Assembly (NCBI GenBank): GCA_019114205.1
Contig: DXFY01000033.1
Span: forward strand, 1 to 52,292
From: Candidatus Tidjanibacter gallistercoris
Lineage (GTDB): Bacteria; Bacteroidota; Bacteroidia; Bacteroidales; Rikenellaceae
Direction: 5' to 3'
Length of the DNA stretch: 52,292 nucleotides
The position numbers were made by a program, and so were the translations under genes. Below the pieces are notes generated by a model, which was given only the letters and a program-made list of their open reading frames with translations, had not been told where the DNA came from and did not search any database. Positions 1 through 7,947 of the stretch are shown one piece after another. Position 1 is the stretch's first letter, and the number at the start of each line of letters is the position of its first letter.

Positions 1-57
1 CGCGGAATCGTCCGCTCCCCCGAACGGAAAACGCTCCCCTGTATCACGGTCTTATTT

Positions 58-93
58 CGGCAGGTTCGGTTCATACCGACCTGCCGTTTTTTA
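58..93 (+). terminator. Rho-independent terminator of a gene left of the window
   Basis: A 12-bp GC-rich stem with a single bulged T and a 5-nt loop is followed by six T residues. It is in the right orientation to end a + strand gene whose coding part lies outside the window; no readable end of that gene can be assigned in bases 1-57. Confidence 0.75.
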
Positions 94-395
94 TGGAATA
101 CCGCGGGTTTCGCCCGGCCTACTGCGGGGCGACGCATGTTTAAAATGAAACGTAACTGCACACAACAGCCTATACCGTTTTCCTGTCGGTAAAACAGTCC
201 GGTGCCGCTGCAACGGCACCGGACACCGGCAATAGAAACCTCCCCGATACATCAGAAGGATATTCCTGCAACAGACCGCAGGAGACTGTTCCTGGGGATT
301 CGCCTCGTTTCGGTACCACGGGAAGCTCCCGTTCTCCCGGACAGGCGCCATCGCCCGGCAGCAGGGCAGTCTGCCGCCCCCAGGCTCACGCGGGT
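94..395. other. Intergenic stretch, nothing recognised
   Basis: About 300 bases between the terminator and the 3' end of the XRE regulator gene. Open frames exist on both strands, but they overlap each other and have arginine/proline-rich low-complexity translations typical of GC-rich noncoding DNA. I see no clear promoter or RNA gene. Confidence 0.5.
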
Positions 396-596
396 TCAAT
401 CCGTCTCCTCCAGCGTGAAAATTTCGTTTACGCTCTTGCTGAAAACGGCCGCCACCTTCATGGCGAGTACGGTCGAAGGGACGTATTTGCCGAGTTCGAC
501 CGCATTAATCGTCTGTCGGCTTACGCCCACCCGGTCGGCCAGCTCCTGCTGCGTCATGTCGTGTACGGCCCGCTGGACCTTTATGTTATTTTTCAT
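396..596 (-). CDS. XRE-family helix-turn-helix transcriptional regulator (66 aa)
   Basis: Small DNA-binding protein consisting almost entirely of one Cro/C1-type HTH. The core MTQQELADRVGVSRQTI lies around residues 14-30, followed by NAVELGKYVPS, the usual recognition-helix and post-helix pattern; the C-terminus ends in acidic residues (FTLEETD). At 66 aa it has the usual length of the minimal XRE proteins that sit next to small membrane proteins in Firmicutes and Bacteroidetes. It lies 40 bases downstream of the membrane-protein gene at 637-1080 on the same strand and is probably co-transcribed with it. Autoregulation of this pair is a reasonable inference. No toxin-like partner is visible, so I do not call it an antitoxin. 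Confidence 0.9.
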   Translation of the reverse strand: MKNNIKVQRAVHDMTQQELADRVGVSRQTINAVELGKYVPSTVLAMKVAAVFSKSVNEIFTLEETD

Positions 597-636
597 GTTT
601 TTCCTTCTCTATAAACCCTTGTTGCACAACACGTCC

Positions 637-1080
637 TCAGGCCTCCCTGCCTTTCGCTTCGCGGCGTACCCGCCACAGCACCGTCCGAAACCGGACGATA
701 TAGAACACGAGCAGCAGGAACAACTGAAGGAACAGCGCATACAGGTAGGCGAATTCATACAGGAACAGTGTGGCGAGCACCACGAACACGCTGTCGGCCA
801 ACACGGCCCACACGAGCGAAGAGGCCCGTATGCGGGTAGTATACTCATCCTCGTCGCGTTCGCGCGAAAACGCCACCAGCAGCAACCCCGCCATCAACCC
901 GACGACAATGACCTCGTCTATCCAGCCGCCCAACAACTCCGAGAAATACCGCTCGATGCCGTCCGGCTGTACATATACCCTAAAATCGATACTCCACGCA
1001 AGACCGGCCGCACCGAACAGAACAGTCAGTATCCATCCCGGCATCCTCCATTTGTACGGAAATAAAAAATCTTTTTTCAT
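637..1080 (-). CDS. Small integral membrane protein paired with XRE regulator (147 aa)
   Basis: No function is known to me. The start is taken at MKKDFLFPYKW (ATG at 1080); an upstream in-frame start at 1116 would add 12 residues (MHERSRFIKLCI) without an obvious purpose. Four hydrophobic segments are visible, at roughly residues 14-32, 50-67, 80-100 and 105-128, with a charged cytoplasmic-type loop around residues 68-80 (SRERDEDEYTTRIR) and a basic C-terminus. Membrane proteins with a related charged loop next to a tiny XRE protein recur in Bacteroidetes; the XRE gene follows here by 40 bases, suggesting a two-gene operon read from the promoter at 1146-1177. The membrane topology is prediction by eye. 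Confidence 0.8.
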   Translation of the reverse strand: MKKDFLFPYKWRMPGWILTVLFGAAGLAWSIDFRVYVQPDGIERYFSELLGGWIDEVIVVGLMAGLLLVAFSRERDEDEYTTRIRASSLVWAVLADSVFVVLATLFLYEFAYLYALFLQLFLLLVFYIVRFRTVLWRVRREAKGREA

Positions 1081-1145
1081 AATACATAATTTTATAAAAC
1101 GACTTCTTTCATGCACTCATACAAGCTGCATACATGATTACACCG

Positions 1146-1177
1146 CAAATGTAAAATATTTTTTACAAATAGCAAAA
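1146..1177 (-). promoter_or_regulatory. Bacteroidetes-type promoter for the membrane protein/XRE pair
   Basis: Read on the minus strand, a TTTG -33 element is followed after 19 bases by TACATTTG, a perfect TAnnTTTG -7 box. The predicted transcript would start about 60 bases upstream of the ATG at 1080. The spacing and both boxes match the consensus for the primary sigma factor of Bacteroidetes. Confidence 0.7.
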
Positions 1178-1681
1178 CAAAAATTACTTTTTATCAATTA
1201 CGAAAGACATTTAGGTTTGGCAAGCCGTTGCGTACTGCGCCATACCTCCGGATTCCGGCCATCCTCCGGACAAAAAGATTGCGGCATTTCAAGACAGTTC
1301 GGTCGGACGTACCTCCTCTCCATGCAATACGAAGAGCGGTACGAACATGAAAAAAGACGTGAAGCATGCGGGATATTCAAGCACCGCGGCAGGTACGAGA
1401 GAAAGACAGGAGACAAGACGACAGGAAGGCGAACGGCTGCCGGAGGCGCAGTGCATAAAAGAAGCAAGGAACGGAAAGGACGGAAGCAACACTTCCTTCG
1501 GAAGGCGTGCCGAAAAGGAATGCATCCGCTCTTACCGGCACCTTACGGAACACAAGAAGAGACGACGCCGAAAGAAATGCCCGCAGGCACGATACCTTCC
1601 GGAATGCTCCGTCCCCAACATACAAACGGAACGGAATTTACGACGAGCCGCCGCACCCGCATCCATAATACGGGCGGAAAT
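1178..1681. other. Intergenic stretch with no supported gene
   Basis: About 500 bases between the promoter of the XRE pair and the 3' end of pgi. The short frames on both strands are rich in Arg, Ser and Cys and show no recognisable motif. I see no convincing hairpin terminator for pgi here. Confidence 0.5.
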
Positions 1682-3052
1682 TCACCGCCGCTCCGCCGGA
1701 CACGGGGACGCGTTGTCCTCAAGCCGCTCCCGCAGGCGGTGACCCGCTTCCTCGTACCCCGGTTTACCGAGCAGCGCGAACATGTTTTTCTTGTACGCCT
1801 CCACACCGGGTTGGTCGAACGGATTGACGCCCAGTAGGTAGCCGCTGATTCCGCACGCCCGCTCGAAGAAATAGAGCAGCTCGCCCAGGGAGAAGGCATC
1901 CACCCGGTCGATACCCACGCGCAGGTTGGGTACGCCGCCGTCGCAGTGCGCCAGCGCGACGCCTGCCTCGGCCATGCGGTTCACCTCGCTGATGCGGCGA
2001 CCGGCGAGAAATTCGAGGCCGTCCCCGTCGTCTGCGGAGGCGATGCGCAGTTCGTGCCGTGGCGCGGCCACCGATATTATCGTTTCGAACAACATTCTTT
2101 CTCCCTCCTGAATGTACTGCCCCATGGAATGCAGGTCGGCGGTCAGGGTTACCGAGGCGGGAAAAATCCCCTTCCCTTCTTTCCCTTCGCTTTCGCCGAA
2201 GAGCTGTTTCCACCACTCGCTCACCCAACAGAGCGACGGTTCGTAGCTGCCGAGCAGCTCCACCCGGTACCCCGCAGCATAAAGCGCATTGCGGGCGGCA
2301 GCATACTGTTCGGCGGGATTCCTGTCGAAAGACACCTCCGATGCGACGGCCGTTTCCGCATCGCGGGCTCCGGCAACGAGGGCTTCGATGTCGATACCCG
2401 CCACGGCCAGGGGCAGCAGGCCCACGGGCGTCAGCACCGAATAGCGTCCGCCCACATCGTCCGGAATGACGAACGCCGCATATCCTTCCCGGCCGGCCAG
2501 CTCCTTCAGCGCTCCTTTGGAACGGTCTGTCACCGCGACGATGCGTTCCCGCGCACCGTCCTTTCCGTAACGCCGTTCGAGTTCGCCGCGCAGGATGCGG
2601 AACGCAATCGCAGGCTCGGTGGTCGTCCCCGATTTGGAGATGACGACCACACCGAACGAACGTTCCCGCAGGGCTTTCAGCAAATCGTAAAGGTAATCTT
2701 CGCTGAGGTTCTGTCCGGCGAAGACCACGTCCGGTACCGACCGCTCCCGGCGCAAGCAGTCGAACGGATTGCCGAGCGCTTCGAGCACCGCCCGCGCACC
2801 GAGGTACGAGCCGCCGATGCCGACCACCACGACCACCTCGGCCAGCGACCGCAGCCGCTGCGCCGCTTCCCGAATCCGCCGCAATTCCGCTTCGGTCATC
2901 GACGAAGGAAGCGACATCCAGCCGAGAAAACCGGAACCCGCACCCGAACCCTCTTCCAGCATGCGGTTGCATACCACGGCCCTGCGGCCGAGCTCCTCGA
3001 TGACCGAAACCGGAACCCCGACCGCAGCCATCCTGTAATCGAACTTTATCAT
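1682..3052 (-). CDS. pgi: Glucose-6-phosphate isomerase (456 aa)
   Basis: Interconverts glucose-6-phosphate and fructose-6-phosphate in cytoplasmic glycolysis and gluconeogenesis. Family signatures are clear: the SIS-type sugar-phosphate segment VVVVGIGGSYLGARAV near residues 73-90, VVISKSGTTTEPAIAFRIL near residues 135-155 with the phosphate-binding SGTTTE, and a C-terminal ending around GVEAYKKNMFALLGKPG with the conserved catalytic-lysine region (EAYKKN). The length fits the shorter Bacillus-like PGI group of about 450 aa rather than the 550-aa enterobacterial type. It starts at ATG 3052. It is transcribed alone, divergently from mreB, across a 463-base gap. Confidence 0.97.
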   Translation of the reverse strand: MIKFDYRMAAVGVPVSVIEELGRRAVVCNRMLEEGSGAGSGFLGWMSLPSSMTEAELRRIREAAQRLRSLAEVVVVVGIGGSYLGARAVLEALGNPFDCLRRERSVPDVVFAGQNLSEDYLYDLLKALRERSFGVVVISKSGTTTEPAIAFRILRGELERRYGKDGARERIVAVTDRSKGALKELAGREGYAAFVIPDDVGGRYSVLTPVGLLPLAVAGIDIEALVAGARDAETAVASEVSFDRNPAEQYAAARNALYAAGYRVELLGSYEPSLCWVSEWWKQLFGESEGKEGKGIFPASVTLTADLHSMGQYIQEGERMLFETIISVAAPRHELRIASADDGDGLEFLAGRRISEVNRMAEAGVALAHCDGGVPNLRVGIDRVDAFSLGELLYFFERACGISGYLLGVNPFDQPGVEAYKKNMFALLGKPGYEEAGHRLRERLEDNASPCPAERR

Positions 3053-3515
3053 ATCATTCTATCGTTTTCCGTTCCTGACAGCCCGGCAACAGGCCGTTTC
3101 TTCACGGCTCAGGGGCCGCAAAATACATGCCCGACCCTCACACGGCCCCGCCGCCCGGCAACACGGTATCCAAAACCGTAGTCGGGACCGTACCGCCGCC
3201 CGACGATTTCCCCCGTAATTCCGCGGGAAGCGTCGTACCGGCCGAACGTTGCTTTCCGCCGCTCCGCGAAGATAGTCAATATCGCCGCACCTTTCGCAAC
3301 GAAACGAATACATTCATACTACAATGCTCCCAATCCGTGCAGAAGTACGAACCGCCGGCGGGCGCAAGACACCCCGCATCCGACACCCGCCGCGAACGGA
3401 AAGAGACGAGTCCGCAATATTTCAACGAATAATTTCTATATTTGTAGATTGATTGGGGAAGTATACCGAACCGATACGAATCAGGCAGGGAACAGAACAT
3501 CAAAGCGCACGAAAA
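3053..3515. other. Divergent intergenic region between pgi and mreB
   Basis: It contains the mreB promoter at 3437-3444. For pgi I find only a near-match to the -7 box on the minus strand (CGAAGATA on the plus strand at 3267-3274, one mismatch to TAnnTTTG), which is weak. No RNA gene or conserved small ORF is visible. Confidence 0.5.
3437..3444 (+). promoter_or_regulatory. -7 box upstream of the mreB operon
   Basis: TATATTTG is a perfect TAnnTTTG element 71 bases upstream of the mreB start codon. A TTTG -33 box at the expected 19-21-base distance is not obvious, so promoter strength or activator dependence cannot be judged. Confidence 0.6.
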
Positions 3516-4535
3516 ATGGGACTCTTTTCATTGACACAGGAACTGGCTATCGACCTGGGGACGGCCAACACCCTCATACTATATAACGGCAAGGTGGTCG
3601 TGGACGAACCGTCCATCATCGCCATGGACATCCATACCGGCAAGGTGGTGGCCATCGGCGAACAGGCCCAGCAGATGCACGGCAAGACGCACCAGAACAT
3701 CCGCACCATCCGTCCGCTCAAGGACGGCGTCATCGCCGATTTCAACGCCGCGGAACTGATGCTCCGGGGCATGATAAAAAAGGTCAAGATGAGCGGTCAC
3801 CTCTTCAGCCCGTCGCTGCGCATGGTCATCTGCATCCCGTCGGGTTCCACGAACGTGGAAATACGTACCGTCCGCGAATCGGCCGAACACGCCGGCGGCC
3901 GGGAAGTGTACATGATATACGAACCGATGGCGGCGGCGCTCGGCGCAGGGCTCAACGTGGAAGCGCCCGAAGGGCACATGGTCATCGACATCGGCGGCGG
4001 CACGACGGAAATCGCCTGCATCTCGCTCGGCGGCATCGTATGCAGCGAGAGCATCGACGTGGCGGGCGACGTCTTCACCGAAGAGATACAGAACTACATC
4101 CGCCAGCAGCACAACATCCGTGTCGGCGAACGCACGGCGGAGAACATCAAGATGGCGATAGGCGCCGCGGTGCCGGAACTCGAAGAGGCTCCGGACGACT
4201 ACGTGATAACGGGGCCCAACATCCTGACGGCCCTCCCTACGACGGTCACGCTCTCCTACACCGAAATCGCATACGCTCTGGAAAAGTCGCTGCTCAAAAT
4301 CGACGCGGCCATCATGAAGGTGCTCGAAATGGTGCCCCCGGAGCTGTATGCCGACATCGTGAAGAGCGGCATCTATCTGGCGGGCGGCGGCGCCCTCATC
4401 AAAGGGCTCGACAAACGCTTCTCGTCCAAGAACGGCATCCATTTCAACATAGCCGAAGACCCGCTGCGCGCCGTGGTGCGCGGCACGGGCATTGCGCTCA
4501 AGAACATCAACCAATTCTCGTTCCTCATGAAATGA
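3516..4535 (+). CDS. mreB: Rod-shape-determining actin homologue MreB (339 aa)
   Basis: Actin-fold ATPase that forms membrane-associated filaments and guides the elongation peptidoglycan machinery. The start is placed at MGLFSLTQEL (ATG 3516) because this matches the MreB N-terminus; an in-frame start at 3453 would add 21 non-conserved residues. Phosphate-1 loop IDLGTANTLI (about residues 12-21), phosphate-2 loop VIDIGGGTTEIACIS (near residues 158-172) and the adenosine motif GIYLAGGGALIKGL near residues 285-300 are all present. Length is normal. First gene of the mreB-mreC-mreD-mrdA-rodA cluster, and separated from mreC by a hairpin that may lower downstream expression. Confidence 0.98.
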   Translation: MGLFSLTQELAIDLGTANTLILYNGKVVVDEPSIIAMDIHTGKVVAIGEQAQQMHGKTHQNIRTIRPLKDGVIADFNAAELMLRGMIKKVKMSGHLFSPSLRMVICIPSGSTNVEIRTVRESAEHAGGREVYMIYEPMAAALGAGLNVEAPEGHMVIDIGGGTTEIACISLGGIVCSESIDVAGDVFTEEIQNYIRQQHNIRVGERTAENIKMAIGAAVPELEEAPDDYVITGPNILTALPTTVTLSYTEIAYALEKSLLKIDAAIMKVLEMVPPELYADIVKSGIYLAGGGALIKGLDKRFSSKNGIHFNIAEDPLRAVVRGTGIALKNINQFSFLMK

Positions 4536-4598
4536 CAGGCGCCCGCCGGAGGAGGGAACGATACGCCGGGCCGAAAGACCCCCGGAACCATTTTCCGA

Positions 4599-4636
4599 CG
4601 CCTGCCGCACCGAAAGAACGGCAGGCGCCATTTTAG
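4599..4636 (+). terminator. Intercistronic hairpin between mreB and mreC
   Basis: A 9-bp GC-rich perfect stem (arms 4599-4607 and 4619-4627) with an 11-nt loop is followed by CCATTTT. It lies inside the 110-base mreB-mreC gap and could act as a partial terminator or as an RNA-processing/stability element, leaving mreB mRNA in excess over the rest of the operon. The effect is inferred. Confidence 0.5.
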
Positions 4637-4645
4637 CAGGCAAGG

Positions 4646-5494
4646 ATGTACAGGCTCGTCCAGTTTTTCAAAAGATACTACGCAATCTTCCTGTTCGTGC
4701 TGCTCGAAGCGGGAGCGGTCGGCTACTACGCTAACGCGACGAGCTACACGCGGGCGACGCTGCTGGCGGCATCCGTCCGGGCCACCGGCAGCCTGCAACG
4801 GTTCTTCGCCTCCGTCGGAGACTACTTCTCGCTCCGCCGCGAGAACCGCATACTGCTCGAACGCCTCGCCGCGGTGGAAAACGGCCTGCAAGCCGCAGGC
4901 ATAACCCGGACGACGCCCGACAGCCTGCACGCCGACAGCACCGCCGCCCGGTATTTCTTCGGCACGGCACGGGCGGTGAGCAACTCGATAACCCGACAGG
5001 ACAACCACATCGTCATCGACCGGGGGAGTGCGGACGGCGTAGAGGAGAACATGGCCCTGCTGACGCCGGAAGGCGCCATCGCCGGGTACGTGCGCCGGTG
5101 TTCCGAGCACTACGCGGTGTGCATGTCGGTACTGAACAGGGACTTCAGCATCGGCGGCCGGCTCAAGGGAAGCGAATATTTCGGTTCGGTCTACTGGGAC
5201 GGCACGAACCCGCACGAAATGACGCTGCTGGACATTCCGCGCTATGCGAAGGTGGAACGCGGCGATACGATACTCGCCGCATACTCGCTGCGGTTTCCGC
5301 CCGACTGTTTCATAGGCACGGTATCGGACGTAGGCGAATCGGAAGACGGAACGTGCCATGTCATCAGCATCAGGCTCGGTGCGAAGATGAACGCCCTGTC
5401 GAACCTGCTGCTCGTCCGGTACACCGACTACGAAGAACTCGAAACGCTCGCGGGGGAATACTTTACGGATACCCGCCGCGAGGAGAAAAGATAA
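4646..5494 (+). CDS. mreC: Rod-shape-determining protein MreC (282 aa)
   Basis: Bitopic periplasmic scaffold of the elongasome that binds and activates PBP2. One N-terminal transmembrane helix (about residues 12-30, AIFLFVLLEAGAVGYYA) is followed by a heptad-like segment around residues 55-80 (RRENRILLERLAAVENGL), the usual MreC dimerisation coiled coil, and then the two beta-barrel subdomains. The motif NHIVIDRGSADGVEENMALL at about residues 120-140 is typical of the family. Length is normal. Followed after 7 bases by mreD. Confidence 0.95.
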   Translation: MYRLVQFFKRYYAIFLFVLLEAGAVGYYANATSYTRATLLAASVRATGSLQRFFASVGDYFSLRRENRILLERLAAVENGLQAAGITRTTPDSLHADSTAARYFFGTARAVSNSITRQDNHIVIDRGSADGVEENMALLTPEGAIAGYVRRCSEHYAVCMSVLNRDFSIGGRLKGSEYFGSVYWDGTNPHEMTLLDIPRYAKVERGDTILAAYSLRFPPDCFIGTVSDVGESEDGTCHVISIRLGAKMNALSNLLLVRYTDYEELETLAGEYFTDTRREEKR

Positions 5495-5501
5495 ACGACC
5501 C

Positions 5502-6026
5502 ATGCACAGAATAGCGGAATACGGAACCATTTTCGTCGTGTCGGTGCTGTTGCAGGTGTTCCTGTTCGACCGCCTCAACCTGTCGCCGTACCTCTATCCG
5601 CTGGTTTATACGGCATTCGTCGTCCTGTTGCCGGCCGGTACGGACAGGGCGCTGCTGCTGGTGCTGAGCTTCCTGCTGGGCGCATCGGTGGACCTGCTTT
5701 CCGGGACGCCCGGACTGAACACCATCGCGGCGACGGCGACGGGATTCCTGAGACCGGGAATCATGGCGCTGACGGTCGGCAAGGACGCCGCACGAGAGGG
5801 CATCGTCCCGCTCCCCATCGACACGGGACAGGCGCGATGGCTGCGCTACACGGTCGCCACCGTCTCGGTACATTGTACCGTATTCTTCCTGTTCGAAGCG
5901 ATGTCGTTCGCATACATAGGTTTCACCCTTCTCCGGATATTGGGCAGCATCGCGTCGACCACGTTCCTGCTGTGGTTCGCCGCGAGTCTCATGCCGGCGG
6001 GACGGACGCACGGCACGCAGCTATGA
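5502..6026 (+). CDS. mreD: Rod-shape-determining protein MreD (174 aa)
   Basis: Polytopic inner-membrane partner of MreC in the cell-elongation complex. Five to six hydrophobic segments run through the protein (for example residues 8-23, 32-60, 125-160), with the short loop LFDRLNLSPYLYPL near the N-terminus that is characteristic of Bacteroidetes MreD. It is recognised from position between mreC and PBP2 together with size and hydrophobicity, since MreD is poorly conserved. The gene starts 7 bases after the mreC stop, so translational coupling is likely. Confidence 0.9.
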   Translation: MHRIAEYGTIFVVSVLLQVFLFDRLNLSPYLYPLVYTAFVVLLPAGTDRALLLVLSFLLGASVDLLSGTPGLNTIAATATGFLRPGIMALTVGKDAAREGIVPLPIDTGQARWLRYTVATVSVHCTVFFLFEAMSFAYIGFTLLRILGSIASTTFLLWFAASLMPAGRTHGTQL

Positions 6027-6129
6027 AACGCACCTTCCCGTCCGGGTACCGACAGACACGGGAAGTACGGAACACTGACAAGACAACAACGGACACGCCA
6101 TGCCGCAGCAGCGCGGCACCCACGCAACG

Positions 6130-7947
6130 ATGAACCGCAGGGCAAAAATCATATCCCTTTTCGTGATGGCGGCTTTCGCCGTACTCCTCCTGCGCCTGTT
6201 CCAAATACAGGTCATCGACGACTCGTACAAGCGGGCGGCGCAGAACAACGTCCTGCGCCGGGAGGTACAGCATCCGCCCCGCGGCGAAGTATACGACCGC
6301 AACGGAGAGCTGCTCGTGCGCAGCATCGCCTCCTACGACCTGATGGCCGTACCGCGCGATGTACGGGCGTTCGATACGCTCGCCCTCGCCCGCATCGCAG
6401 GAGTGACGCCCGAAAAGCTGCGGTCGGAACTGGACAAGGCGGCACGGTACTCGCGGCGCCGGCCGTCGGTCATCGTCAAGCAGATGAGCCTCGAAGCCAA
6501 GCTGCTTTTCGACGAGGGCGATTTTGCCGGTTTCTACACCGTATACCGCACCATGCGTTCTTATCCGCGCAAGATGGCGGGAAACCTGTTGGGCTACATC
6601 AGCGAGGCGGACGCCGCCGCCATCGAGCGCGACGACTATTACCAGACGGGCGACTACCGCGGCATGTCGGGTATCGAGCGTACTTACGAAGAAGTGCTGC
6701 GCGGCGAGAAAGGCATGAAGGTAAGCGTCGTAGATGTGCACGGCATCGAAAAGGGGCCCTACATGGACGGTGCGGCCGACCTGCAGGCCATACCCGGTAC
6801 GGCCATCATCACGTCGCTCGATGCGGAACTGCAGGCGCTGGGCGAGGAACTCATGGCCGGAAAGGTGGGGAGCATCATCGCCATAGAACCCGCCACGGGC
6901 GAAATCCTGGTCATGGTCAGCAGTCCCGGCTACGACCCCGACGAACTCGTCGGCCGCGACCGCGGCAACAAATACATGGAACTGCTGGGCAACCCGCGGC
7001 GACCGCTCTTCAACCGGGGCGTCATGTCGCGTTATCCGCCGGGCTCCACCTTCAAACTCGTAAACGGCCTCATCGCTCTCCAGGAAGGAGTCATCACCCC
7101 TTCCCGTACCTACCCCTGTCACGGAGGCTACACCGTAGGCCGCGGCATGAAATGCCACAGCCATTCTTCGCCGGTCAATCTGCGGCAGGCGGTGCAGATG
7201 TCCTGCAACACCTATTTCTGCTACGCATTCCGCGCGATACTGGACAACGACCGGTACGACGGCCCGAAACAGGCGTTCGACACGTGGGACAGCTACGTGG
7301 AGAGCTTCGGCTTCGGCAGGAGTCTCGACAGCGACCTTTCGGGCGAACTCTCCGGATTCGTCCCCACGCGCGCAACATACGACCGGATTTACCGCGGAAG
7401 CTGGAATTCGCTGACGGTCATCTCCCTCGCCATCGGACAGGGAGAGCTCGGCTGTACCCCGCTCCAAATGGCCAACCTTGCGGCCATCCTGGCCAACAGG
7501 GGCTACTACTACACGCCGCACATCGTGAAGCGCATCGACGGACGCGACTCCATCGACGCCCGGTTTTACGAACGCCATTACACGAAGGTGGACGGCCGCC
7601 ACTTCGAACAGGTGGTGAACGGCATGTACGACGCCGTGCACCGGGACGGAGGGACGGGCCGCCGGGCCTACGTTCCCGGCCTCGACATCTGCGGCAAGAC
7701 GGGAACGGCCCAGAATCCGCACGGTGCCGACCACTCCACGTTCCTGTGCTTCGCACCGAAGGACGACCCGCAGATAGCCGTTTCGGTCTACGTGGAAAAC
7801 GGCGGATTCGGCGGCACGATTGCAGCGCCGATAGCGAGCCTCATCGTGGAACGGTACCTGACCGATACCCTGTCGCGGCCCGAACTCGCCGAATACGTAA
7901 AGAACACGACCATATCCTACCCCTACTATGACAGGCAGCAGCAGTAA
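6130..7947 (+). CDS. mrdA: Penicillin-binding protein 2, elongation transpeptidase (605 aa)
   Basis: Class B PBP that crosslinks new peptidoglycan during side-wall growth together with RodA. The start is placed at MNRRAKIISLF (ATG 6130), which leads directly into a single transmembrane anchor (about residues 8-25); the in-frame ATG at 6100 would add 10 polar residues. The pedestal domain carries the RGEVYDRNGELL segment. Transpeptidase motifs are intact: S306-T-F-K309 in PPGSTFK, S358-C-N360, and K523-T-G525 in GKTGTAQ. The last 20 bases overlap rodA, which suggests coupled translation of the two partner enzymes. Confidence 0.97.
   Translation: MNRRAKIISLFVMAAFAVLLLRLFQIQVIDDSYKRAAQNNVLRREVQHPPRGEVYDRNGELLVRSIASYDLMAVPRDVRAFDTLALARIAGVTPEKLRSELDKAARYSRRRPSVIVKQMSLEAKLLFDEGDFAGFYTVYRTMRSYPRKMAGNLLGYISEADAAAIERDDYYQTGDYRGMSGIERTYEEVLRGEKGMKVSVVDVHGIEKGPYMDGAADLQAIPGTAIITSLDAELQALGEELMAGKVGSIIAIEPATGEILVMVSSPGYDPDELVGRDRGNKYMELLGNPRRPLFNRGVMSRYPPGSTFKLVNGLIALQEGVITPSRTYPCHGGYTVGRGMKCHSHSSPVNLRQAVQMSCNTYFCYAFRAILDNDRYDGPKQAFDTWDSYVESFGFGRSLDSDLSGELSGFVPTRATYDRIYRGSWNSLTVISLAIGQGELGCTPLQMANLAAILANRGYYYTPHIVKRIDGRDSIDARFYERHYTKVDGRHFEQVVNGMYDAVHRDGGTGRRAYVPGLDICGKTGTAQNPHGADHSTFLCFAPKDDPQIAVSVYVENGGFGGTIAAPIASLIVERYLTDTLSRPELAEYVKNTTISYPYYDRQQQ

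Noticed and set aside
396..1080. Toxin-antitoxin pair
   Set aside because: The partner of the XRE protein is a four-helix membrane protein with no toxin family feature; a regulator/membrane-protein pair is the safer reading.
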